Below, one piece after another: positions 26,670 through 35,217 of a DNA stretch of 64,000 bases (position 1 is its first letter; each line of letters begins with the position of its first letter). Origin of the DNA: Escherichia ruysiae (lineage in GTDB: Bacteria > Pseudomonadota > Gammaproteobacteria > Enterobacterales > Enterobacteriaceae). The notes under the pieces were generated by a model. It did no database searches. It was not told the DNA's origin and saw nothing but the letters and a program-made list of their open reading frames with translations. A program made the translations under genes and the position numbers. The stretch lies in NCBI RefSeq assembly GCF_902498915.1, contig NZ_CABVLQ010000001.1; one strand, written 5' to 3'.

Positions 26670-29600
26670 CTAAATCCGATGCCGGTGCAGCCACATCAGC
26701 TTATACGCCGCCGGGATAATAAACAGCGACAGCAAAGGTGCAGTAATCATGCCGCCAATCATCGGCGCGGCGATGCGGCTCATCACCTCTGAGCCCGCCC
26801 CCGTTCCCCACAGAATCGGCAGCAGACCGGCGATAATCACCGCCACCGTCATCGCTTTCGGGCGCACGCGCAGTACCGCGCCGTGATACAACGCCTCATC
26901 CAGTTTCTGCTCGCTAAAGGTCTGCGGGTTATCCAGCGACGGCTCTGCCTCTATGGCGTGACGTAAATACATCAGCATCACCACGCCAAACTCGGCAGCG
27001 ACTCCGGCGAGAGCGATAAAACCGGTGCCCGTCGCGACGGAAAGATGAAAGCCCATCCACCACAGGAACCAGATGCCGCCCACCAGCGCAAACGGTACGC
27101 TGCTGATAATCAGTAACGCTTCCCCCACGCGACGGAACGCCAGATATAACAGCACGAAGATGATCATCAGCGTCATCGGCACCATGAGTTTCAGCTTATG
27201 GTTGGCGCGCTCCAGTAGCTCGAACTGACCGGAAAACGCCACGCTGGTGCCCGGTTTCAACTGCACTTTCTCGGCAATCGCTTTTTGCAGATCGTGAACC
27301 ACCGACACCATGTCACGATCGCGGGCGTCGATATAAATCCAGCTCGTCGGGCGCGCATTCTCGGTTTTCAGCATCGACGGTCCGGTGGAGACGTTAACGT
27401 CGGCCACGTCCGCCAGGGTGATTTGCTGCTTCATCGGCGTCAGGATCGGTAACTGTCGCAGCGCCTGCGGGCTATCGCGCCAGCTTTGCGGATAACGCAG
27501 ATTAATCGGATAACGGGCAATTCCTTCCACCGTTTCGCCAACCATCGCCCCGCCCACCGCAGAGGTGACAAACAACTGCACATCCGCCACCGTCATACCG
27601 TAACGCGCGGCTTTTTCACGGTTAATCTCAACGTTAATATAGCGCCCACCTTCCAGACGCTCGGCAAGGGCCGAAACCACGCCTGGCACCGTTCGCGCCA
27701 CGTCTTCAATTTGCTCCGCCATCGCGTCGATATCCGCCAGCACAGTGCCGGAAACTTTAATGCCGATGGGGCTTTTAATGCCGGTCGAGAGCATGTCGAT
27801 GCGGTTACGGATTGGCGGCACCCACAGATTCGCCAGCCCCGGCAGCCGCACGGTGTTATCCAGCTCTTCGATGATTTTGTCCATCGTCATGCCTGGTCGC
27901 CACTGATCCTGCGGCTTAAGCTGAATGGTCGTTTCTACCATCTCCAGCGGAGCGGAGTCGGTGGCAGTTTCCGCTTTCCCTGTTTTGCCAAACACTCGCG
28001 CCACTTCAGGTACGCTCATAATCAGCTTGTCGGTTTTTTGCAACATACTCGCTGCTTCCGACGCGGAAATCCCCGGCAGCGTCGATGGCATATATAACAA
28101 GTCGCCTTCATTGATCTGCGGTAAAAATTCCCCGCCAACTTTATTCAGCGGCCAGATAACCGTCAGCACCGAAAGCGCCGCCACCAGCAGCGTGGTTTTC
28201 GGCCAGTGCAGTACTTTCAGCAACAGCGGATGGTAAATACGAATCAAAAAACGGTTGAGCGGGTTACTGCTTTCTGGCGGAATTTTGCCACGTATCCAGT
28301 AGCCCATCAGGATCGGGATCACCACGATCGCCAGCAGCGCCGCACCCGCCATGGCATAGGTTTTGGTGAACGCCAGTGGGCCAAACAGACGCCCTTCCTG
28401 CCCTTCCAGGGTGAAGATCGGGATAAACGACAACGTGATAATCAGCAGACTGATAAACAGTGCCGGCCCCACTTCAACAGATGCATCGGTGATAATCTGC
28501 CAGCGCGTTTTATTATCCAGCGTGGCGTCAGGATGCTGGTGCTGCCACTCTTCCAGCCGTTTATGCGCATTCTCGATCATGACGATAGCGGCATCGACCA
28601 TCGCCCCGACGGCAATCGCAATGCCGCCCAGCGACATAATATTGGCGTTCAGTCCCTGAAAGTGCATGACAATAAAAGCAATACACAACCCCAGCGGCAA
28701 CGAAATAATCGCCACCAGCGCCGAGCGCACATGCCAGAGAAACAGCGCGCAGACTATCGCCACCACAATAAACTCTTCCAGCAACTTGCCGCTGAGGTTG
28801 TCGATGGCGCGATCAATGAGCTGGCTGCGATCGTATGTTGTAACTATTTCCACGCCTTCCGGCATACTGCTTTTTAGCGTTTCCAGCTTGTCCTTCACGG
28901 CGGCGATCACTTCACGGGCGTTTTTGCCGGAGCGCAGGATCACCACTCCGCCCGCCACTTCGCCTTCGCCGTTCAGTTCCGCAATGCCCCGGCGCATTTC
29001 CGGCCCTACCTGGACTTTCGCAACATCACGCAGATAAACGGGCACGCCATTTTCACTGGCTTTTAAAACGATGTGATTAAAGTCGTCGAGCGTTTGCAGA
29101 TAGCCGCTGGCGCGCACCATATATTCCGCTTCCGCCAGTTCAATCGACGAACCACCCGCTTCCTGGTTTGAGGCATCCAGCGCGCTTTTCACTTCAGCGA
29201 GACTGATGCCATATTGCGCCAGGCGCTGGGGATCGATAACCACCTGATACTCTTTCACCACACCGCCCACCGACGCCACTTCCGCAACGTCAGGGATGGT
29301 TTTTAGCTCATATTTGAGAAACCAGTCCTGCAATGAGCGTAAATCGGCCAGATCGTGCTTACCGCTGCGATCCACCAGCGCGTATTCATAGATCCAGCCA
29401 ACACCCGTGGCGTCTGGCCCCAGCTCGGCGCTGACTCCTGCAGGCAGCTTACCCTGCACCTGGTTGAGGTACTCCAGCACCCGCGAGCGCGCCCAGTACG
29501 GATCGGTGCCATCTTCGAAAATGACATACACATAAGAGTCGCCAAACTGCGAGAAACCGCGCACGGTCTTCGCGCCAGGCACCGACAACATGGTGGTGGT

Positions 29601-29807
29601 TAGCGGATAAGTCACCTGATTTTCAACGATTTGCGGTGCCTGACCGGGATAGCTGGTTTTAATAATCACCTGCACATCGGAAAGATCCGGCAGCGCATCC
29701 ACTGGCGTGTTAATGATGGTCCAGGTGCCCCAGATACTCAGAAACAACGCGCCCATCAGTACCAGAAAACGGTTCGCCACCGAGCGACGAATAATCCATT
29801 CAATCAT
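26670..29807 (-). CDS. cusA: Cu(I)/Ag(I) efflux RND pump CusA
   Basis: Inner-membrane heavy-metal RND transporter that drives Cu(I)/Ag(I) out through CusB and CusC. It has 1045 residues; K-12 has 1047. The C-terminus ends HRHRI where K-12, as remembered, ends HRHRVRK, so the last two residues are lost next to the BIME. The family's metal-relay methionines lie in the expected segments (MPSTLPG, EMVETT, DMLSTG), and the fourth-helix acidic motif is present (GAMVDAAIVMIENAHKRLE). Twelve membrane helices flank two large periplasmic loops. It is the last gene of cusCFBA, 11 bases after cusB. Confidence 0.97.
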   Translation of the reverse strand: MIEWIIRRSVANRFLVLMGALFLSIWGTWTIINTPVDALPDLSDVQVIIKTSYPGQAPQIVENQVTYPLTTTMLSVPGAKTVRGFSQFGDSYVYVIFEDGTDPYWARSRVLEYLNQVQGKLPAGVSAELGPDATGVGWIYEYALVDRSGKHDLADLRSLQDWFLKYELKTIPDVAEVASVGGVVKEYQVVIDPQRLAQYGISLAEVKSALDASNQEAGGSSIELAEAEYMVRASGYLQTLDDFNHIVLKASENGVPVYLRDVAKVQVGPEMRRGIAELNGEGEVAGGVVILRSGKNAREVIAAVKDKLETLKSSMPEGVEIVTTYDRSQLIDRAIDNLSGKLLEEFIVVAIVCALFLWHVRSALVAIISLPLGLCIAFIVMHFQGLNANIMSLGGIAIAVGAMVDAAIVMIENAHKRLEEWQHQHPDATLDNKTRWQIITDASVEVGPALFISLLIITLSFIPIFTLEGQEGRLFGPLAFTKTYAMAGAALLAIVVIPILMGYWIRGKIPPESSNPLNRFLIRIYHPLLLKVLHWPKTTLLVAALSVLTVIWPLNKVGGEFLPQINEGDLLYMPSTLPGISASEAASMLQKTDKLIMSVPEVARVFGKTGKAETATDSAPLEMVETTIQLKPQDQWRPGMTMDKIIEELDNTVRLPGLANLWVPPIRNRIDMLSTGIKSPIGIKVSGTVLADIDAMAEQIEDVARTVPGVVSALAERLEGGRYINVEINREKAARYGMTVADVQLFVTSAVGGAMVGETVEGIARYPINLRYPQSWRDSPQALRQLPILTPMKQQITLADVADVNVSTGPSMLKTENARPTSWIYIDARDRDMVSVVHDLQKAIAEKVQLKPGTSVAFSGQFELLERANHKLKLMVPMTLMIIFVLLYLAFRRVGEALLIISSVPFALVGGIWFLWWMGFHLSVATGTGFIALAGVAAEFGVVMLMYLRHAIEAEPSLDNPQTFSEQKLDEALYHGAVLRVRPKAMTVAVIIAGLLPILWGTGAGSEVMSRIAAPMIGGMITAPLLSLFIIPAAYKLMWLHRHRI

Positions 29808-29818
29808 TAGTTATTCCC

Positions 29819-31042
29819 TCAATGCGCATGGGTAGCACTTTCAGAGCGCATCCGCTCCAGTGCGCCGGAAATATTGGCTTCAGAATCAATCAGGAACAGG
29901 CCGCTGGAAACCACCTTTTCACCTTCCGCCAGACCAGAACGTAACGCGGTGACGCCTTGCGAGGCCTGGAAAACGGCAACGCGTTTCGGTACAAAGCGTC
30001 CGTCGGCATCAACGGTAATCACCCGCTGTTCGCTGCCGGTATCAATCAGCGCCTGTGACGGAATGAGCAGCATCGGTTCGCTGGCGGTGTTGAGTTGCAA
30101 CCAGGCGTTCATTCCCGGTTTTAGTGCCTCGTCGGCGTTATCGACTTCCAGACGCAGTTGCAAAGTGCGGGTCGCGGCATCCACGCCCGGTAGTAGCGTC
30201 CATTTGCGGATGGTGAGCGTTTTATCGGGTCGCGCCGGAACGGTGAGCGTAAACTGCGAGGCATCTTTCACCAGCCAGGCGATGGACTCCGGGATCGCAG
30301 CAGTGACCCACACCGGATCCATACCCTGAATTTTCGCTACCACGTTATCTTTGGCGATATTCATTCCCGCGCGCAGATCAAACGCGGTGATCACGCCATC
30401 AATGGGCGCTTTGAGCGTAAAGCGAGTCTGGATTTTTTGCGTGGCGATCAGGCGGCGAATATCCGCCTCCGGCATTCCCGCCAGCCGCAGACGTTCAAGA
30501 ATACCTTCGGTCTGGGTGGCCGTGCCGCCGGTTTCGCGCAGCAGTAAATACTCACTCTGCGCTTCCACCCAGTCGGGAATGGTCAGGTCGAGAAGCGGCG
30601 CGCCCTTTTGCACTTTATCGCCCACGGTAAGCGGATAAACTTTGTCGATAAACCCGGCGGCGCGAGCCTGTACAATGGCAAACTGATACTCGTTGTAACT
30701 GACATTCGCCGGGAAACTCTGGGCAAACGTCAGCGACCCGCGCGTGACGGTAGCCGTTTTCACCCCAAGGTTCTGCGTCTGAGTCGGGTCAATGCGCACA
30801 CCAGACGTAGAACTCTCTTCATCGGCATATTTCGGCACCAGATCCATATCCATAAACGGCGATTTACCCGGTTTATCGAACCGCGTATTGGGATACATCG
30901 GGTCGTACCAGAATAAGATTTTACGTTCTGCGGTTGGCGTTTTTTCCACTGGCGGTTCCGCCTTTGCAAACCAGGTAAAACCCGCCGCAGAAATAATGCC
31001 GCCCGCGATCATGCTGCCGATAATAAGCGCGATTTTTTTCAT
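29819..31042 (-). CDS. cusB: Cu(I)/Ag(I) efflux membrane-fusion protein CusB
   Basis: Periplasmic adaptor joining CusA to CusC, 407 residues as in K-12. The N-terminal hydrophobic helix is followed by a metal-binding part (FWYDPMYPNTRFDKPG, MDMDLVP) that supplies the methionines receiving copper from CusF. The rest has the HlyD-type lipoyl, hairpin and barrel domains. The C-terminus is histidine-rich (SATHAH). It lies 15 bases after cusF and is co-transcribed. Confidence 0.97.
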   Translation of the reverse strand: MKKIALIIGSMIAGGIISAAGFTWFAKAEPPVEKTPTAERKILFWYDPMYPNTRFDKPGKSPFMDMDLVPKYADEESSTSGVRIDPTQTQNLGVKTATVTRGSLTFAQSFPANVSYNEYQFAIVQARAAGFIDKVYPLTVGDKVQKGAPLLDLTIPDWVEAQSEYLLLRETGGTATQTEGILERLRLAGMPEADIRRLIATQKIQTRFTLKAPIDGVITAFDLRAGMNIAKDNVVAKIQGMDPVWVTAAIPESIAWLVKDASQFTLTVPARPDKTLTIRKWTLLPGVDAATRTLQLRLEVDNADEALKPGMNAWLQLNTASEPMLLIPSQALIDTGSEQRVITVDADGRFVPKRVAVFQASQGVTALRSGLAEGEKVVSSGLFLIDSEANISGALERMRSESATHAH

Positions 31043-31057
31043 TGAATTAAACCTGGG

Positions 31058-31390
31058 TTACTGGCTGACTTTAATATCCTGTAATAAAGAGAGATTGCCC
31101 TGCTGGACAAAATTAAACGCCACTTTGTCGCCGGTTTTAATTTCGCTCATTTTCGTCTGCGGGGTGATGGTAAAACGCATGGTCATCTCCGGCCAGTTGA
31201 CTGCGGCAATCGGATCGTGATGGATGGTGATTTTTTTGCTTTCCAGATCAATGCCTTTTACCACGCCGGTGGCACTAATGACCTGTGGTTGTGCTTCGCT
31301 CATGGTTTCATGATGATGTTCGTTAGCCTGGGCATTAAAGCCAATAACGGTAAACAGACTGAACATTGCGACTTGCAGTGCTTTTTTCAT
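31058..31390 (-). CDS. cusF: Periplasmic Cu(I)/Ag(I) chaperone CusF
   Basis: Small OB-fold metallochaperone, 110 residues with a signal peptide ending GFNAQA. The Cu(I)-binding set is visible: His in KKITIHHDP, Trp in VNWPEM and two Met in EMTMRFT. It hands copper or silver to CusB. It sits between cusC and cusB, the layout that names the operon cusCFBA. Confidence 0.97.
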   Translation of the reverse strand: MKKALQVAMFSLFTVIGFNAQANEHHHETMSEAQPQVISATGVVKGIDLESKKITIHHDPIAAVNWPEMTMRFTITPQTKMSEIKTGDKVAFNFVQQGNLSLLQDIKVSQ

Positions 31391-31419
31391 TTATTCTCTC
31401 CTGGAGTTAAAAATTACTG

Positions 31420-32796
31420 CTACCAACCGCCACCAAGTGCGGTATATAAAGAAATTTCGTTAACCTGACGGGCATAATTCAGGTCGAGTAAAGCTTGTCG
31501 GGTTGCAAATAAAGAACGTTCGGCATCCAGCACTTCCAGATAACTTACCGCGCCGTGCTGATATAATGCCCGCGCCCGTTGCAGGGTAATTTGTAGCGAC
31601 GCCAGATAACGCTGCTGGGCGCTAATTTGATCATTCAGGCTTTGACGTAATGCCAGCGCATCTGCCACTTCTTTAAAGGCGTTCTGGATTTTCTGTTCAT
31701 AATTCACTACCGACTGCTGCTGGCGAATTTCGGCGATATCCAGATTGGCCTGGTTGCGCCCGGCATTAAAAATGGGGATCTCAATTTTGGGAATAAAATT
31801 CCACATCCCGCTGCTGGCGTTAAATAATGACGACAGTTCGCTACTAGCGGTCGATATTCCGCTGGTCAGGCTTATAGACGGGAAAAATGCCGCACGCGCA
31901 GCGCCAATATTGGCATTAGCCGCCATTAACGCGTGTTCAGCTTCCATAATATCCGGGCGCTGCAACAAGATTTGTGACGACAAGTCCGCCGGTAATTTAA
32001 CACTTTGCAGGCTGTCGCTATCCGCTGTCTGCGCTTGCGGCAGCTTGCCGTAGCTTCCCAGTAACAGTTGCAATGCATTATTCGCCTGCGCCAGTTCCCC
32101 CTGACGTTTAGCGATGTCACTGCGGGTACTTTCTATCACCCCGCGAGCCTGTTCCAGCGCCAGAACATTGCTGCTACCGGTTAACAGTTGTTTTTCGACA
32201 AACGCATATGACTGCTGATAATTACGCAGCGTTTCTTCGGCTATTTGCAATTGCGCATACGCCAGCTGCTGATTGAAATAGCTTTGCGCGACATTAGAAA
32301 CCAGCAGAATATGCACCGCGCGCTGAGCTTCCTCAGAGGCTAAATAATTTTGTCGCTCGGCTTCGCTCATGTTCTTTAAGCGACCGAAAAAATCGAGGTC
32401 AAAGCTGGCGTTAAGGCCAGTCGAGAACTCCCGCGTCGTAGCCGAATCGCCCTGAAGATTGCCGCTCCAGCTACCGCTGCCCTCGCCATTGAGCTGTGGG
32501 TAGCGATCGGCATCGGTCAGACGATATTGCGCACGCGCTTCCTGCACTTTCAGCGTCGCCATGCGCAAATCCCGGTTATTCACCAGCGCCTCGCTAATCA
32601 GCGTCTTCACCTGATTATCAACAAAAAAGGTGCGCCAGCCCGCGTTCTGATAGTTATCTGCTGCGTTAACCAGCCCGTTCTGGCTGAGTGAGAACTGCTG
32701 CGGCACGGGCATTGCCGGACGCTGATAATCCGGTGCCAGCGAACAACCGGTTAGCACAAGACCCACACAAAATGTCAGAAGTTTACAAGGAGACAT
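31420..32796 (-). CDS. cusC: Cu(I)/Ag(I) efflux outer-membrane lipoprotein channel CusC
   Basis: TolC-like trimeric channel, anchored by lipid. The ATG at 32796 gives 458 residues and begins MSPCKLL; an in-frame GTG two codons upstream is possible. The signal peptide ends at a lipobox (LTGCSLAP), so the mature protein begins with an acylated cysteine. The long alpha-helical repeats and NodT-type motifs are intact. It is the first gene of cusCFBA, expressed from the CusR-box region shared with the divergent cusRS. Confidence 0.96.
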   Translation of the reverse strand: MSPCKLLTFCVGLVLTGCSLAPDYQRPAMPVPQQFSLSQNGLVNAADNYQNAGWRTFFVDNQVKTLISEALVNNRDLRMATLKVQEARAQYRLTDADRYPQLNGEGSGSWSGNLQGDSATTREFSTGLNASFDLDFFGRLKNMSEAERQNYLASEEAQRAVHILLVSNVAQSYFNQQLAYAQLQIAEETLRNYQQSYAFVEKQLLTGSSNVLALEQARGVIESTRSDIAKRQGELAQANNALQLLLGSYGKLPQAQTADSDSLQSVKLPADLSSQILLQRPDIMEAEHALMAANANIGAARAAFFPSISLTSGISTASSELSSLFNASSGMWNFIPKIEIPIFNAGRNQANLDIAEIRQQQSVVNYEQKIQNAFKEVADALALRQSLNDQISAQQRYLASLQITLQRARALYQHGAVSYLEVLDAERSLFATRQALLDLNYARQVNEISLYTALGGGW

Positions 32797-32865
32797 AGGC
32801 ACATAATTTTTAGTGATTTTATGCCGCCAACTTTACCCTCCAGGCTCTGATTTTCCGGTGACAGG

Positions 32866-32887
32866 AAAATGACAAAATTGTCATTTT
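32866..32887. promoter_or_regulatory. CusR box in the cusC-cusR divergent promoter
   Basis: AAAATGACAA-AA-TTGTCATTTT is a perfect 10+10 base palindrome between the divergent cusC and cusR genes, and matches the K-12 CusR-binding site. Phosphorylated CusR binds it to activate both cusCFBA and cusRS under copper or silver. Confidence 0.92.
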
Positions 32888-32952
32888 GCCAATAAGCGAT
32901 TGCCATCTGATCCCGCTCCTCTAGAATTGCCCGGGCAACATGCGGAGGAAAT

Positions 32953-33636
32953 ATGAAACTGTTGATTGTCGAAGATGAAAAGAAAACTGGCGAATACCTA
33001 ACCAAAGGGTTAACCGAAGCCGGTTTTGTGGTCGATTTAGCCGACAACGGGCTGAATGGCTACCATCTGGCGATGACCGGTGATTATAACCTGATAATCC
33101 TCGATATTATGCTGCCGGACGTGAACGGCTGGGATATCGTGCGCATGTTGCGTTCTGCCAATAAAGGGATGCCGATTCTGTTGCTCAGCGCGCTGGGTAC
33201 GATTGAACATCGCGTCAAGGGACTGGAGCTGGGAGCGGATGACTACCTGGTGAAGCCGTTCGCTTTTGCTGAACTGCTGGCGCGGGTGCGCACTCTACTG
33301 CGGCGCGGGGCGGCGGTGATTATCGAAAGTCAGTTTCAGGTTGCCGATTTGATGGTCGATCTCGTCAGCCGCAAAGTCACCCGCAGCGGCACGCGCATCA
33401 CTTTGACCAGTAAAGAATTTACTCTGCTGGAGTTTTTCCTCCGCCATCAGGGCGAAGTGCTGCCCCGCTCGCTTATCGCCTCGCAGGTATGGGACATGAA
33501 TTTTGACAGCGATACCAACGCCATTGATGTGGCGGTGAAGCGGCTGCGCGGCAAAATCGACAACGACTTTGAACCAAAGCTGATTCAGACCGTGCGCGGC
33601 GTGGGTTACATGCTCGAGGTGCCGGATGGCCAGTAA
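32953..33636 (+). CDS. cusR: Copper/silver response regulator CusR
   Basis: OmpR/PhoB-type response regulator, 227 residues as in K-12. The receiver domain has the acidic pocket (VEDE) and phospho-acceptor Asp51 (IILDIMLP), followed by a conserved Lys (LVKPF). The C-terminal winged helix ends with QTVRGVGYMLE. The ATG has a GGAGG ribosome site. The end overlaps cusS by 11 bases. It activates the efflux operon from the CusR box. Confidence 0.97.
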   Translation: MKLLIVEDEKKTGEYLTKGLTEAGFVVDLADNGLNGYHLAMTGDYNLIILDIMLPDVNGWDIVRMLRSANKGMPILLLSALGTIEHRVKGLELGADDYLVKPFAFAELLARVRTLLRRGAAVIIESQFQVADLMVDLVSRKVTRSGTRITLTSKEFTLLEFFLRHQGEVLPRSLIASQVWDMNFDSDTNAIDVAVKRLRGKIDNDFEPKLIQTVRGVGYMLEVPDGQ

Positions 33637-35068
33637 GCCGTTTCAGCGCCCGTTTTCGCTGGCAACCCGCCTGACCTTTTTTATCAGCCTTGCCACCATC
33701 GCGGCATTTTTCGCCTTCGCATGGATCATGATCCACTCGGTAAAGGTGCATTTTGCCGAGCAGGATATTAATGATTTAAAAGAGATTAGCACCACGCTAA
33801 AGCGCGTTCTTAATCATCCCGAAGAGACACAAGCCCGACGCTTAATGACGCTGGAAGACATTGTCAGTGGTTATTCCAACGTGTTGATTTCCCTGGCAGA
33901 TAGCCACGGAAAAACGGTGTATCACTCCCCCGACGCGCCGGATATCCGCGAGTTTGCGCGCGACGCCATACCCGATAAAGACGCACGGGGCGGCGAGGTA
34001 TATCTCCTTTCTGGCCCGACGATGATGATGCCGGGCCACGGTCATGGGCATATGGAACACAGCAACTGGCGGATGATTAGCTTGCCGGTTGGCCCGCTGG
34101 TGGACGGCAAACCTGCTTATACGCTCTATATCGCGCTATCGATCGATTTTCATCTTCATTACATAAATGATTTGATGAATAAACTTATTATGACCGCATC
34201 GATCATCAGCATCCTGATCGTCTTTATCGTGCTGTTGGCGGTACATAAAGGCCATTCGCCAATTCGCAGCGTCAGTCGTCAGATCCAGAACATTACTTCA
34301 AAAGATCTCGATGTTCGCCTTGACCCGCAGACCGTGCCGATTGAGCTGGAACAGTTGGTACTGTCGTTCAACCATATGATCGAGCGTATTGAGGATGTCT
34401 TTACCCGCCAGTCCAATTTCTCAGCGGATATCGCCCACGAAATTCGCACGCCGATTACTAATCTCATTACGCAAACGGAAATCGCCCTCAGCCAGTCGCG
34501 CAGCCAGAAGGAACTGGAAGATGTGCTCTACTCTAATCTCGAAGAGCTGACGCGAATGGCGAAAATGGTCAGCGATATGCTGTTTCTCGCCCAGGCCGAT
34601 AACAACCAGTTAATTCCCGAAAAGAAAATGCTCAACCTGGCAGATGAAGTCGGCAAAGTGTTCGATTTTTTCGAGGCGTTAGCGGAAGATCGCGGCGTGG
34701 AGTTGCGGTTTGTTGGCGACGAATGTCAGGTTGCGGGCGATCCGCTGATGCTGCGTCGGGCGTTAAGCAACCTGCTTTCTAATGCCCTGCGTTATACGCC
34801 ACCCGGAGAGGCAATTGTAGTGCGCTGCCAGACGGTCGATCACCAGGTGCAAGTTACCGTCGAAAACCCCGGTACGCCCATTGCGCCCGAGCACTTACCG
34901 CGATTGTTTGACCGTTTCTATCGCGTTGACCCCTCCCGTCAGCGAAAAGGCGAAGGTAGCGGCATTGGTCTGGCGATAGTGAAATCGATAGTTGTCGCGC
35001 ATAAAGGCACGGTTGCAGTAACGTCAGATGCGCGGGGGACAAGGTTTATTATCACATTACCCGCTTAA
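33626..35068 (+). CDS. cusS: Copper/silver sensor histidine kinase CusS
   Basis: Membrane sensor kinase, 480 residues. Two membrane helices (about 14-36 and 186-206) flank a periplasmic sensor domain that contains a methionine/histidine cluster (MMMPGHGHGHMEH, residues 133-145), suited to binding Cu(I)/Ag(I). A HAMP region follows, then HisKA with phospho-acceptor His271 (SADIAHEIRTP) and the ATPase domain (NLLSNALRYTP, GEGSGIGLAI). It overlaps cusR and forms its cognate pair. Confidence 0.97.
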   Translation: MASKPFQRPFSLATRLTFFISLATIAAFFAFAWIMIHSVKVHFAEQDINDLKEISTTLKRVLNHPEETQARRLMTLEDIVSGYSNVLISLADSHGKTVYHSPDAPDIREFARDAIPDKDARGGEVYLLSGPTMMMPGHGHGHMEHSNWRMISLPVGPLVDGKPAYTLYIALSIDFHLHYINDLMNKLIMTASIISILIVFIVLLAVHKGHSPIRSVSRQIQNITSKDLDVRLDPQTVPIELEQLVLSFNHMIERIEDVFTRQSNFSADIAHEIRTPITNLITQTEIALSQSRSQKELEDVLYSNLEELTRMAKMVSDMLFLAQADNNQLIPEKKMLNLADEVGKVFDFFEALAEDRGVELRFVGDECQVAGDPLMLRRALSNLLSNALRYTPPGEAIVVRCQTVDHQVQVTVENPGTPIAPEHLPRLFDRFYRVDPSRQRKGEGSGIGLAIVKSIVVAHKGTVAVTSDARGTRFIITLPA

Positions 35069-35217
35069 TTATTCAGCAAACGGCAACTTTTATAACCAGT
35101 GTAAAAATAACGTGCCGCAATAGTCATACCTATTAATGGTAAAAAGCTGTCACAATTCATAAAAAACCTTAATATACGCCACCCTAAACATAACCAGCGT
35201 TAATGTAAGGTTTTTGT

